From NCBI RefSeq assembly GCF_000682755.1, contig NZ_AWFF01000031.1, forward strand, positions 1 to 64,000: 64,000 bases of DNA, in the 5' to 3' direction. Each line of letters opens with the position of its first letter. Within the stretch, counting starts at the first letter, position 1. Shown here in pieces: positions 41,275 to 50,253 of the stretch. The notes beneath the pieces are model-generated. The model saw only the letters and a list, made by a program, of their open reading frames with translations. It was not told the origin of the DNA and ran no database searches. This DNA is from Hyphomonas beringensis. GTDB taxonomy: Bacteria; Pseudomonadota; Alphaproteobacteria; Caulobacterales; Hyphomonadaceae. Both the position numbers and the translations under genes were made by a program.

Positions 41275-43230
41275 TCACTCGCCGATATTCTGGTCCACGA
41301 AGTCCGACATCGCCTTCAGCGTCTCAATCCGCGTCTCACCCTGTGACAGCCAGTGGTCCTCTCCGTCCAGCTCGATCAACGTGACATCCTTGCCTGCCTT
41401 GCGCAGCGCCTTTTCCATGGCATGGCTCTGCTCAATATCCACAACCGTGTCATGCTTGCCATGGATCAGAAGAACCGGCGCCTTGAAATTCCCTGCTGAA
41501 TTTACCGGAGAGACGGAAGCCATGTCCACTTGCCCATCCTTCCCGCCGATGAACTTCGTCCAGTACGCAATCGCCGAAGACCCGCGGTCTGTTTCCTTGC
41601 GAAGGCGCCTCATCATCAAGGGAATGTCAGCCACCGGAGCAATGGCAACAACACATTTGTAGAGGTCTGGCGTATAGGCACCGCCCGCCAGGGCGGAATA
41701 GCCCCCATAGCTGCCACCGACAATGCATACGCGATCCGGATCAGCCACGCCTTGGCTGACAAGGGCGTTTACGCCATCGGTGACATCATCCTGCATCTTG
41801 CCGCCCCATTCTCCATAACCCGCCTCGACAAAGGCCTGTCCATAGCCTGAAGACCCCCTGAAATTGGGCTGTAGGACGAGATAGCCGCGATTTGCAAAAT
41901 ACTGGGCCATCCAGTCGAAATAGACTGGGACATTCGATTGTGGACCACCATGCGGAATGACGATCAAAGGCAGATCCGAAGCTGTCTGCATGTCGGCGCC
42001 CGCGGGCCATGTCACTATGGCGGGAATGCTCAGGCCGTCCCGTGCCGGATACGTCACCGCCACCATCTGGCCAATCGCTTCAGGCGGAATGCCTTGCCGC
42101 CCATCTGCGATAAAGCTGAGACTGCCCGTGTCGCGATCCTGCAGCACATACGTGCCAGGCGTGTCGCTACCATAAATCCGGTACAGGATTCTTGACCAGT
42201 CCTCAGTCCAGGCTTCCACATATACGGCCGCTGCTGAGAATTGTTCTGTCAGGGCACTTACCGCTGAGTCGACTTCTGGATCGAAGAATTTGTAGCGCGG
42301 CACCGGACCGGTATACCTCACACCTACGACAAAACGATTTCCATCCGTATAAACGCTACCGATATCCGTATCGCTTTTTCCGAGACCGGAAGGTTTAACG
42401 CTACCCTTGAAATCCATCTCGTAGACCTCATCATAGCCTTCTTCATTTTCACCGGATGAAACAAAGATTATGCCAGACTTGTCAGCCTTCACTCCCAAGA
42501 GAGAGAGTGGGACAAGGTCACTATCTTCTTCATAGATCTTTTCACGCTTACCGTTCACATAGGTCCAGATCGTGTAGATATCGCGTTCAACATTATAGTC
42601 TTCCCGCGCGAAGACGGTTCCGTCCATATCCGCAAACCAGTCAATCGTATGGGCGGTGCCGCGCTTGTACGTACCGCCCATGCCTGTCTCCAGGCTTACC
42701 CGCAGCAGATCCATGGTGGGGTCCGCCGGCGGCTTACCAATATAGGCTGGCATGTAAACGTGATCGGGTTTGTCGGAATAGCCAATAATTCTTCCGAGCC
42801 CGCCTTGGGCTGGCCAAAGGTCTCTGTTCCCACGCAAAAGCGGCTTCAAGCTTCCGGTCTTGAGATTATAGGAAAACGCCCCGGAATACTCGAAATCATT
42901 CTTATACCCATAAAGCCATTTCCGGTCTGATGCGAGTATGATGACATGCTCATCATCTGCAAACCAAACGCCACGCGCCGACACATCGCTGACTTTCAGC
43001 TTGTACTCGGTCTTACCGGTTTCGACGTTATGAAGGGCGAGAAAGTCAGTCCCATCATGACGCTGGATGAAACTGATCAATTTGCCATTAGGCGACATAT
43101 CCATCATTCGGATGGAGGGCAGATCGCCATATTCTTCGAGGGGAGGATGAGGAACTTCTGCGTTGGCAGTGCGCCCCGCACAAGCCAGGACCAATGCCAT
43201 CATCATGGCCGCAACAAAACGCATACTCAA
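41275..43230 (-). CDS. Secreted S9 family prolyl oligopeptidase-like hydrolase (copy 2)
   Basis: A 651-residue exported serine peptidase, similar along its whole length to copy 1: same signal peptide size (ends ANA), VPHPPLEEYGDLPSIRMMDM start, propeller, and hydrolase domain with WMAQYFANRGYLVLQPNF, nucleophile GGSYGGYSALAGG, aspartate HGKHDTVV and histidine DGEDHWLS. The tandem copies probably arose by duplication, with the luciferase-like gene left between them. The stop directly abuts the stop of that convergent gene, so the two transcripts have no room for an intergenic terminator. Confidence 0.9.
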   Translation of the reverse strand: MSMRFVAAMMMALVLACAGRTANAEVPHPPLEEYGDLPSIRMMDMSPNGKLISFIQRHDGTDFLALHNVETGKTEYKLKVSDVSARGVWFADDEHVIILASDRKWLYGYKNDFEYSGAFSYNLKTGSLKPLLRGNRDLWPAQGGLGRIIGYSDKPDHVYMPAYIGKPPADPTMDLLRVSLETGMGGTYKRGTAHTIDWFADMDGTVFAREDYNVERDIYTIWTYVNGKREKIYEEDSDLVPLSLLGVKADKSGIIFVSSGENEEGYDEVYEMDFKGSVKPSGLGKSDTDIGSVYTDGNRFVVGVRYTGPVPRYKFFDPEVDSAVSALTEQFSAAAVYVEAWTEDWSRILYRIYGSDTPGTYVLQDRDTGSLSFIADGRQGIPPEAIGQMVAVTYPARDGLSIPAIVTWPAGADMQTASDLPLIVIPHGGPQSNVPVYFDWMAQYFANRGYLVLQPNFRGSSGYGQAFVEAGYGEWGGKMQDDVTDGVNALVSQGVADPDRVCIVGGSYGGYSALAGGAYTPDLYKCVVAIAPVADIPLMMRRLRKETDRGSSAIAYWTKFIGGKDGQVDMASVSPVNSAGNFKAPVLLIHGKHDTVVDIEQSHAMEKALRKAGKDVTLIELDGEDHWLSQGETRIETLKAMSDFVDQNIGE

Positions 43231-43318
43231 CCTCCCCTGATTTGAGGGAAGGCTATTTGAGATGGAAAATTACAGCAACCGTGAAAGTCACCAGAAAGAG
43301 TGACTTTTCGGCTCAGGA

Positions 43319-43675
43319 TCAGGCGGGCTGCTTGATCTCGTTATTGTCGCCGAGCAGGACGACCGTTGGCGCATGCTGGCGGGCCTTTTCGGCTTCCACG
43401 CCCGCAAAGGCCGCAATGATCACCGTGTCGCCCACAGCAAAATGACGGGCCGCAGCGCCGTTCACGCCGATGGTCTTGGAGCCACGCGGGGCTTCCAGCG
43501 CATAGGTCTGGATGCGGGCACCATTGGTGACATTCCAGATATCCACGCGCTCATTCGGCAGGATGCCAGACGCATCGAGCAGATCCTGGTCGATAGAGAC
43601 CGAACCTTCATAGTGCAGGTCACACTGCGTAACAGTGGCAGAGTGAAGCTTGGCTTTCAGCATATTGAGCAGCAA
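43319..43675 (-). CDS. panD: Aspartate 1-decarboxylase
   Basis: A 118-residue pyruvoyl enzyme that makes beta-alanine for coenzyme A. The autocleavage site is HYEGSVSID (Gly-Ser, about residues 24-25), with [18 protein letters not shown] before and [44 protein letters not shown] after. The internal ATG at 43663 lacks a ribosome site, whereas TTG at 43675 has AGGAGG 8 nt upstream and gives an N terminus (LLLNMLKAK) that aligns with the M-x-x-x-ML start of E. coli PanD, so TTG is chosen. A longer reading frame of 151 codons is rejected. Confidence 0.9.
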   Translation of the reverse strand: MLLNMLKAKLHSATVTQCDLHYEGSVSIDQDLLDASGILPNERVDIWNVTNGARIQTYALEAPRGSKTIGVNGAAARHFAVGDTVIIAAFAGVEAEKARQHAPTVVLLGDNNEIKQPA

Positions 43676-43900
43676 GGAAGGACCCTCCTGAAAGTGTTTG
43701 CGCGGCATTATGCTCACAATGAGCATATAGGTATGCCCTCCCCGCTGGGCAAGGGGCTTATTGCATCGCACCATATCCGAGTAAAGACTGTAATGGTCTT
43801 TGCAGATAATGGCCTATTTGGATTGCCAGCATCCCGCCCCGGCCCAACCAGCTGAACCGCGATAGGCCGTTTAAGACCTCGCCATGGCCTTACCCCTCTG

Positions 43901-43914
43901 TTAACTATCGTTAA
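43901..43914. promoter_or_regulatory. Paired TTAA box upstream of the lipoprotein gene
   Basis: TTAA-N6-TTAA (ttaactatcgttaa), the same arrangement with 6-nt spacing as upstream of ctrA, 28 bp before the start of the lipoprotein gene. It may be a variant CtrA box; not demonstrated. Confidence 0.35.
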
Positions 43915-43941
43915 GGCTGGGGAATATAGGGGACGCGCAAG

Positions 43942-45279
43942 ATGAAATCATGGTCAGCAATCGGTCTGTCAGTCGTATTGGGCACTTTGGCCGGCTGTGC
44001 CTCCGGGCCAGAAGCAGGGCCAACAACAGGCACGCCGCCGCCCTCCCCTTACCCTGACAGCCCGGTGCGCGGTACACCGACACCGGATGATGACTTTCTG
44101 GGTCCCCCCACACCCACAATGCGCCGCGATATTGGCCGGGCAAGCTCAGCCGCCCAACCCGCCATGGATTACCTGCCCTTCATTGATGTCGCCATCGATG
44201 AATCCGCGGTCTATTCCGAATATGGCGAGATGCTGCAGGACCGCTATACCCGCATCCAGATCGTAACGCTGAAGCCCAACGCCTATGACATGGATGGCGT
44301 AACCAGTGGCACGCGCCAGAAGAATATGGACATGCGCAATTACAAGGATGAGAGCCGCGGCTGGTTCTCGCGCATGATGTCGTCACGCAACATCACACGA
44401 ACGCTGATTGCGGAGTTCGACGTCGCAAAGCCGGACATTACCGCCACGCAGGCGCTGTTCTCTGCCAGCTTCTCCTCCAACAATCGCGAGGGCGAAAGCT
44501 GGACCACGAATGAAAACATCTCTTCCTATGCCACGCCCTATTTCAAGGTCGGTCCGAACACCACGATCGAGGCGCGCTTCCGCATGCAGCTGTCCGACGA
44601 GAAGGAAAGCTCTGCCGGTGCCAATGTGATGAGCGCGCTGACGCAGGCCGCAAATCTGATCGCGCCGACCTCAACGTTGGTCACCTATTTCAATGCGCCG
44701 CTTATGCTGGAAGCCTCAAACTTCCTGAACACATCCAGCAGCACCCTGTTCGGACAGTCGATTACCGAGCAATCCGTCAGCGCCTTTTCGGTGAAATCCT
44801 GGACAGACAAGCCGATCCTCGTCATCTCCGCCGAAATGCCGGATACGGATGACATCAAGAACACAAAGGACAAGGGCTCCATCGGCATGTGGGCCGTCTA
44901 TCTGGACCAGCCAATCCCCTCCATTTTCACGGCAGGCGTCTCCGACGCAGGCTATCCGGATTTCACCGGCGTGACGTCCGGAGATATCCTGGCTTTCGAT
45001 GTGGGCGAGGATTTGACCGTCTATGACTATATCTTCTCGCGTCTGGACCTGTCAGACCGGATTGCCACGCTGAATGACACGGCCGACCCAGACGTGGCAG
45101 GCCTGATCTGCAACCGGATTGAACGCGGCCTCTCCGAGATCGGCTTTACCAGCTATGACGCCGCCGCTGGCGTGTGGGCCGCTTCGGCGTCAGACCAGTT
45201 CAACAGCTCCGCCAAAACCGCCTTCCAGAGCGAAACGAGCTGTGAAGCCATGAAACGCTGGCGCATGCTGGGCGGCTGA
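43942..45279 (+). CDS. Large lipoprotein of unknown function
   Basis: A 445-residue predicted lipoprotein: signal sequence with lipobox LAGC (Cys at about residue 19), a Pro/Thr-rich linker (about residues 25-60, TTGTPPPSPYPDSPVRGTPTPDDD), then a globular domain with no recognised motif (DRYTRIQIVTLKPNAYDMDG..., SRGWFSRMMSSRNITRTLI, LIAPTSTLVTYFNAPLML, TDKPILVISAEMPDTDD). The C-terminal 100 residues contain VAGLICNRIERGLSEIGF and a cysteine pair. No catalytic signature is seen. It stands alone downstream of panD in the opposite direction. Confidence 0.7.
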   Translation: MKSWSAIGLSVVLGTLAGCASGPEAGPTTGTPPPSPYPDSPVRGTPTPDDDFLGPPTPTMRRDIGRASSAAQPAMDYLPFIDVAIDESAVYSEYGEMLQDRYTRIQIVTLKPNAYDMDGVTSGTRQKNMDMRNYKDESRGWFSRMMSSRNITRTLIAEFDVAKPDITATQALFSASFSSNNREGESWTTNENISSYATPYFKVGPNTTIEARFRMQLSDEKESSAGANVMSALTQAANLIAPTSTLVTYFNAPLMLEASNFLNTSSSTLFGQSITEQSVSAFSVKSWTDKPILVISAEMPDTDDIKNTKDKGSIGMWAVYLDQPIPSIFTAGVSDAGYPDFTGVTSGDILAFDVGEDLTVYDYIFSRLDLSDRIATLNDTADPDVAGLICNRIERGLSEIGFTSYDAAAGVWAASASDQFNSSAKTAFQSETSCEAMKRWRMLGG

Positions 45280-45353
45280 GACGGCCCCGAAAACGGAACC
45301 ATTGCCTCTGGCCAGCGTCAATCAAGGGCAACCCAGAAGAAGGGAGCCCTATC

Positions 45354-46019
45354 ATGGCCAAGAAAGTCCGCATCCTGCACACGGAACCCATCACCCATAA
45401 TGTCCGCGCCTATCGTGTGGAAAAGCCCGAAGGCTATGACTTCAAGCCCGGCCAGGCGACCGAAGTGTCGCTCGACAAGGATGGCTGGCGCGATGAGAAA
45501 CGTCCTTTCACCTTTACGGCGCTGGAAGAATGGGACGATCTGCAATTCACCATCAAATCCTATCATGACCATGACGGCGTTACGCATGAACTCTGGTCGA
45601 TGGAGCCCGGCGACAGTCTTCTGATTGACGACGCTTGGGGCACAATCACCTATCAGGGCCCCGGCGTCTTCATTGCTGGCGGCGCGGGCGTGACGCCCTT
45701 TATCGCCATTCTGCGCCGGCTCGCAGCAGACGGAAAACTGGACGGCCACACGCTGATCGCCTCTCACAAGACGGAGAAGGACATCATCCTGCGTGATGAA
45801 TTCGAGAATATGAAAGGCCTCACCTGTATCTGGACCGTCACAGGCCAGGACGGATCAGAGCTCGACCGAGGAAAGATCAACAAGGATTTGCTGGAAAGAT
45901 ATGTCGATGACTACAGCCAGAAATTCTATATCTGCGGCCCGGACAAGATGGTGGAAGACATCAGGGCTGACCTTAAGGATCTCGGCGCGGATGCTGACGG
46001 CATGACGTTCGAGGAATAG
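45354..46019 (+). CDS. FAD-binding oxidoreductase (ferredoxin-NADP+ reductase-like)
   Basis: A 221-residue soluble reductase with the FNR fold. The FAD-binding RxYS-type sequence is RPFTFTALEEW, PGDSLLIDDAWGTITYQG is the second FAD element, the NAD(P)-binding glycine motif is GVFIAGGAGVTPFIAIL and the end is FYICGPDKMVEDIRADLKDLG. No 2Fe-2S domain is present. This subgroup reduces flavodoxin, ferredoxin or a partner monooxygenase; the partner is not identifiable here. Confidence 0.88.
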   Translation: MAKKVRILHTEPITHNVRAYRVEKPEGYDFKPGQATEVSLDKDGWRDEKRPFTFTALEEWDDLQFTIKSYHDHDGVTHELWSMEPGDSLLIDDAWGTITYQGPGVFIAGGAGVTPFIAILRRLAADGKLDGHTLIASHKTEKDIILRDEFENMKGLTCIWTVTGQDGSELDRGKINKDLLERYVDDYSQKFYICGPDKMVEDIRADLKDLGADADGMTFEE

Positions 46020-46024
46020 ACCCG

Positions 46025-46444
46025 CTATTCAGACCTCAGAAAGTGCGCCACCACCCGCCGCGTATGCGGGGCATCGCGATGCTCAAACAGGTAAATTCCC
46101 TGCCATGTGCCAAGCGCCATGCGCCCGCCAGAGACCGGGATGGAAAGCGAGGTCTGCGTCAGCGCCGCCTTGATATGCGCGGGCATGTCATCCGGTCCCT
46201 CAGTGCGATGTACCAGATAGCTCATGGATGGATCATCCGCTGGCGGCGCAAGCCGCTGGAAGAAAACCTGCAAATCCCGCTGCACATCCGGATCGGCATT
46301 TTCCTGAATGGTCAGGGAACATGAGGTGTGCTGGCAGAAAAGCATCAGCAGGCCATTCCCCTGCCCGCGCGTGAAGGCTTCCACATCGCTGGTGAACTCA
46401 TAAAGGCCAGGGCCACGCGTCGAAAGCGTAATCGTTGTCTGCAT
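46025..46444 (-). CDS. YjbQ/UPF0047 family protein
   Basis: A 139-residue YjbQ-type protein (secondary thiamine-phosphate synthase family). Conserved parts are RGPGLYEFTSDVEAFTRGQGNGLLMLFCQHTSCSLTIQENADPDVQRDL, MPAHIKAALTQTSLSIPVSGGRMALGTWQGIYLFEHRD. HTSCSL contains the metal-coordinating His and the conserved serine/cysteine. Function in vivo is uncertain; it can replace ThiE in some assays. ATG at 46444 (MQTTITLSTRG) is preferred over one 18 bp upstream. Confidence 0.9.
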   Translation of the reverse strand: MQTTITLSTRGPGLYEFTSDVEAFTRGQGNGLLMLFCQHTSCSLTIQENADPDVQRDLQVFFQRLAPPADDPSMSYLVHRTEGPDDMPAHIKAALTQTSLSIPVSGGRMALGTWQGIYLFEHRDAPHTRRVVAHFLRSE

Positions 46445-46615
46445 GGCCCCGGAATATCGCATATGAGGCGTAAGCTAAAGGCCCGGTAGCTTCCCTCCTG
46501 ACAAGCGGAATTGGCCCGGAGCTAAACCCATCTGTCAAACATTCTAGGGTGACGGATTGGGCCCAAGGCGCTATCCCGGATATTCGCCCAATGAGTAGGC
46601 AGGATGGAGTTAAGC

Positions 46616-47464
46616 ATGCGCTGGCAAGGTGGACGCAGAGGCGGAAATGTCGAAGACAGACGCGGGCTTGGCCCCGGTAAAGCAGTCGGCGGCGGTGGTC
46701 TCATTGTCGTTGTCATTGCGCTGGTCGGTTATTTCGTCTTCGGCATGGAGCCGAAGGATGTCGAGCGCCTGATCGAAAGCACCAGCACGCAAACCTCTTC
46801 CCCGCAGAGCGGCGAAATTGGCACGCCGGAAGACCAGGCCGGCCAGTTTGTCGATGTTGTCGGCGCAAACATCAATGATGTCTGGAGCGGCATGCTGCCG
46901 GACTATCGCGAGCCTACCGTCGTGCTCTATACGCAAGGCACCACCACGGGCTGTGGCTATGGTCAGGCCGCCATGGGCCCGTTCTATTGCCCAAATGACC
47001 AAACCGTCTATCTGGACCTCTCCTTCTGGCAGCAGATGGAAGACCAACTCGGCGCATCCGGTGCAGACTTTGCACGCGCCTATGTCATCGCCCACGAATT
47101 CGGCCACCATGTGCAAACGCTGACCGGCACCTCACAGCAGGTGCGTCAGGCGCAGCAGCAGGCAGGCAGCCAGGCTGAAGCGAACAAGTATTCCGTCGCA
47201 CTGGAGCTGCAGGCCGATTGCTATGCCGGCGTTTGGGCAGCCAATGCCGCCAAGGCCTCCAATGGCGCCGTTGCGCTGGAGCCGGGCGATATGCGCGAAG
47301 GCCTGAAGACCGCAAACGCGATCGGCGACGACATGTTGCAGAAACGCTCTCAAGGCCGCGTCACACCGGAAGCCTTTACACACGGCACCGCCGAACAGCG
47401 CATGACCTGGCTGAACCGCGGTTACGAAACTGGCGACCCACGCCAGTGCGATACATTCAACTGA
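46616..47464 (+). CDS. Neutral zinc metallopeptidase, YpfJ family
   Basis: A 282-residue membrane-anchored zinc peptidase. Residues 30-48 form a single helix (GGGLIVVVIALVGYFVFGM); the basic N terminus MRWQGGRRGGNVEDRRG is typical of YpfJ. The periplasmic part carries the HEFGHH zinc motif near residue 160 in AYVIAHEFGHHVQTLTG and the third ligand in ELQADCYAGVWA. It is probably a gatekeeper protease of the envelope, but its substrate is unknown. GGAG 8 nt upstream selects 46616 over the ATG 12 bp earlier. Confidence 0.9.
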   Translation: MRWQGGRRGGNVEDRRGLGPGKAVGGGGLIVVVIALVGYFVFGMEPKDVERLIESTSTQTSSPQSGEIGTPEDQAGQFVDVVGANINDVWSGMLPDYREPTVVLYTQGTTTGCGYGQAAMGPFYCPNDQTVYLDLSFWQQMEDQLGASGADFARAYVIAHEFGHHVQTLTGTSQQVRQAQQQAGSQAEANKYSVALELQADCYAGVWAANAAKASNGAVALEPGDMREGLKTANAIGDDMLQKRSQGRVTPEAFTHGTAEQRMTWLNRGYETGDPRQCDTFN

Positions 47465-47512
47465 CCCCCTGCCCCCGCAGGACCATAAACATCATCAAGG
47501 GAGATCGCCGAC

Positions 47513-48802
47513 ATGACGGACGGCAAGCCGATGGGCTTTGAGACTATGCAAATTCACGCCGGAGCGGTTCCGGACCCGGCCACCGGCGCACGCCAGGTGC
47601 CAATCTATCAGACGACGGCCTATGTGTTCCGCGATGCAGACCACGCCGCCGCGCTGTTTGGCCTGCAGGAAGTCGGCTACATCTATTCCCGCCTGACCAA
47701 TCCGACAGTTGGCGCCCTGGCAGACCGCATCGCGGCCCTGGAAGGCGGCGCAGGCGCAGTCTGCTGTTCCTCCGGTCATGCGGCACAGATAATGGCCCTC
47801 TTCCCGCTGATGGCACCGGGCCGTAATATCGTTGCTTCGACGCGCCTGTATGGCGGCACGATCACCCAGTTCAGCCAGACCTTCAAACGCTTTGGCTGGT
47901 CCTGCACCTTTGTCGACTTCGACGATCTCGACGCCGTAAAGGCCGCGATTGACGACGACACCCGCGCCATCTTCTGCGAGACCATCGCCAATCCGGGCGG
48001 CTACATCACGGATCTCGACGCGATCGCAAAGATTGCGGATGAGGCAGGCCTCCCGCTGATCGTCGACAATACGACGGCCACTCCGTATCTCTGCCGTCCC
48101 ATCGAGCATGGCGCGACGCTGGTCGTTCATTCGCTGACCAAATACATGACTGGCAATGGCACAGTCACCGGCGGCGCGATCGTGGATTCCGGGAAGTTTG
48201 ACTGGTCCGCCTCTGACAAGTTCCCGTCCCTGTCACAGCCGGAACCGGCCTATCATGGCCTGAACTTCCATGAAACGTTCGGCCCGGCCGCTTTCACCTT
48301 CCATGGCATCGCCATCGGGCTGCGCGATCTCGGCATGACGCTGAACCCGCAAGCGGCGCATTATACGCTGATGGGTATCGAAACGCTTTCGATGCGGATG
48401 GAAAAGCATGTCGCAAACGCGCAGAAAATTTCCAAATGGCTGGAAGGCCATGACGCTGTTGAAAGCGTCACTTATGCCGGCCTCGACTCTTCGCCCTACA
48501 AGGACCGTATCCAGAAGATCTGCCCGAAGGGCGCTGGCGGCCTGTTCACCATCCAGCTGAAAGGCGGCTATGATTCTTGCGTGAAATTTGTCGGCGCGCT
48601 GAACCTGTTCAGCCATGTCGCAAATCTGGGCGACGCTCGCAGCCTGGTCATCCACCCGGCCTCCACCACGCACCGTCAGCTGACGGAAGCACAGCAGATT
48701 GCTGCTGGCGCTGCGCCGAACACCGTCCGACTTTCCATCGGCATTGAAGATGCTGACGATCTGATTACGGATCTGGATCAGGCGCTCAACGCGGCGCTCT
48801 GA
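47513..48802 (+). CDS. metY: O-acetylhomoserine sulfhydrylase / aminocarboxypropyltransferase
   Basis: A 429-residue PLP enzyme that joins sulfide (or a thiol) to O-acetylhomoserine in methionine synthesis. MQIHAGAVPDPATGARQVPIYQTTAY, YIYSRLTNPTV, the serine-rich cofactor site SSGHAAQ, DNTTATPYLCRPIEHGA and the PLP lysine in VHSLTKYMTGNG (about residue 212) match the Cys/Met metabolism family, and SSTTHRQLTEAQQ-like HPASTTHRQLTEAQQ near the end marks MetY. AAGGGAG precedes the start. No SAM-dependent riboswitch is evident in the 48-bp upstream spacer. Confidence 0.93.
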   Translation: MTDGKPMGFETMQIHAGAVPDPATGARQVPIYQTTAYVFRDADHAAALFGLQEVGYIYSRLTNPTVGALADRIAALEGGAGAVCCSSGHAAQIMALFPLMAPGRNIVASTRLYGGTITQFSQTFKRFGWSCTFVDFDDLDAVKAAIDDDTRAIFCETIANPGGYITDLDAIAKIADEAGLPLIVDNTTATPYLCRPIEHGATLVVHSLTKYMTGNGTVTGGAIVDSGKFDWSASDKFPSLSQPEPAYHGLNFHETFGPAAFTFHGIAIGLRDLGMTLNPQAAHYTLMGIETLSMRMEKHVANAQKISKWLEGHDAVESVTYAGLDSSPYKDRIQKICPKGAGGLFTIQLKGGYDSCVKFVGALNLFSHVANLGDARSLVIHPASTTHRQLTEAQQIAAGAAPNTVRLSIGIEDADDLITDLDQALNAAL

Positions 48803-48817
48803 ACCTGGTCTATTCTT

Positions 48818-48844
48818 GGCGGGCCATTCCGGGAATGGCCTGCC
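48818..48844. terminator. Hairpin between convergent metY and transglutaminase genes
   Basis: An 11-bp stem (ggcgggccatt with aatggcctgcc, one G-T pair) and a 5-nt loop in the 46-bp spacer between two converging genes. There is no T-run on either strand, so factor-independent termination is uncertain. Confidence 0.5.
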
Positions 48845-48848
48845 AGGT

Positions 48849-49667
48849 CTATCCGTCTGCCGGGGCAAGCTCCGTTTCCGGGTTGGCGTCGGCCACGCTT
48901 GTCACCTCCACGCTCTGACGGTTCAGAACAGCCGTGCCGAAGATGGTCATGAAGCTGATATCTGTCGCATCACGGCCGGTTGTAATGCGCACCAGGCTGC
49001 GCTCATCCGCCAACTTGGTCGGATCAATCAGCCGCCAGGCATCGTTCAGCCAGACCTCCACCACCGCATGAAAGTCCGGTGGCTCAATGCCAGGCGCATA
49101 GGCCGAAACCATGCGCGCGGGAATACCGGCGGAACGTGCAAAACTGATCAGCACATGGGCATAGTCCCGGCACACACCCTGACGCGCCATAAAGCTGTCT
49201 GCAGCCGTTGTCTCGCCATCACTGGCGCCGGGGACATAATCGAAATGCTCATAAATCCAGTCTGCCATGGCCAGCACCTGATCCCCGCCCTGCAAGCCAG
49301 AAAAGGTGCGCTGGACAAAAGTTCCCATACGGTCGGATTCGCAATACCGGCTCGGGAACAGATAGGATGTCACATCAGAGGGCAACTCATGGTGAGACGG
49401 CACGGACAGGCCCGCCAGTTCGACCGGGCCGCGCGTCACGTCGACCAATGCCTCATACGTTATGATGACGTCTCCCTGTGCGTTCATCCATTGCCGGACG
49501 CCCTTGTCATCAGGGCCATCGGCGACACTCAGATCGCAAGGCGGCGTCACCCTCAGGGCATCTGTAATCACACGCTGGTCCGGGGCGCGAGCCGCCTCCA
49601 ATGCCAGCAAGACATCAGCGGGTTGGGGGAAACTGTATTCCAGATTAGCCTTGATACTGACACGCAT
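48849..49667 (-). CDS. Transglutaminase-like family protein
   Basis: A 272-residue protein with a C-terminal transglutaminase core: nucleophile in RQGVCRDYAHVL (about residue 169), histidine in PPDFHAVVEVWL and aspartate in RLIDPTKLA, so the Cys-His-Asp triad is complete. The N-terminal half is beta-rich (VSIKANLEYSFPQPADVLLALEAARAPDQ, the pattern of the bacterial transglutaminase N domain). The family includes peptidases and amidases; the substrate is unknown. Convergent with metY. Confidence 0.87.
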   Translation of the reverse strand: MRVSIKANLEYSFPQPADVLLALEAARAPDQRVITDALRVTPPCDLSVADGPDDKGVRQWMNAQGDVIITYEALVDVTRGPVELAGLSVPSHHELPSDVTSYLFPSRYCESDRMGTFVQRTFSGLQGGDQVLAMADWIYEHFDYVPGASDGETTAADSFMARQGVCRDYAHVLISFARSAGIPARMVSAYAPGIEPPDFHAVVEVWLNDAWRLIDPTKLADERSLVRITTGRDATDISFMTIFGTAVLNRQSVEVTSVADANPETELAPADG

Positions 49668-49796
49668 GAATGGGGTATCCTGAAGGGTGAAAGAGGATCG
49701 CCCGGATGACGATACGAGGATAATGCCCTGCTAAGGGTTTCGTTGCCGCCTCGCAAAAACATTTCACACTGCTCCGCTACCCTGCGCCGTCACAGG

Positions 49797-50180
49797 TCAG
49801 CCGGGTGTGAAAAGCCCCTGAAAGCCGACAATGATTGCGATAATACCGAACACGGCAATCGCCGTGGTGAACGGATCAGCGCCTTTGGCAACCGGGTCTT
49901 GCGTATTCCGCCCTGCCCGCACCCGGTCTGTCAACAACAGTACGCCGGTAATCAGGCCGACCACTTCAAAATGGAAAAGATGCGGTCCGCTCGTCAGGTG
50001 AACGATGATATAATAACCAGCCGTCACCAGGGCGACGATACCAATCAGCCACCCAAGCTGGGCCAGCTTTGCGGCGCCTTTGGCCAGATCGTCCCCGACA
50101 TTCGGGATTTTCGCGAGCAGGCCAATGGCGAGCAGGAAGCCGCCGAAAATATTGGCCAGGTCCAGAAGAAGTGAAATCAT
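49797..50180 (-). CDS. Hypothetical four-helix membrane protein
   Basis: A 127-residue integral membrane protein with four predicted helices (about residues 2-22 LANIFGGFLLAIGLLA, 38-60, 70-86 and 107-124). It is gene-like in hydrophobic pattern and codon use but carries no family motif that I recognise. The loop TDRVRAGRNTQDPVAKG is cytosolic or periplasmic. It lies between the transglutaminase and DUF72 genes on the same strand; the spacers of 74 and 129 bp do not suggest a tight operon. Confidence 0.6.
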   Translation of the reverse strand: MISLLLDLANIFGGFLLAIGLLAKIPNVGDDLAKGAAKLAQLGWLIGIVALVTAGYYIIVHLTSGPHLFHFEVVGLITGVLLLTDRVRAGRNTQDPVAKGADPFTTAIAVFGIIAIIVGFQGLFTPG

Positions 50181-50253
50181 GATGCAGCTTTCCCGGTAAG
50201 GTTACACCGCATCAACCCCGCAAGACGTGCATCCGTTCCCTAAAAGGCTGTGT

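Noticed and set aside
47465-47512. SAM-responsive riboswitch upstream of metY
   Set aside because: The 48-bp spacer is too short and lacks conserved SAM-II elements.
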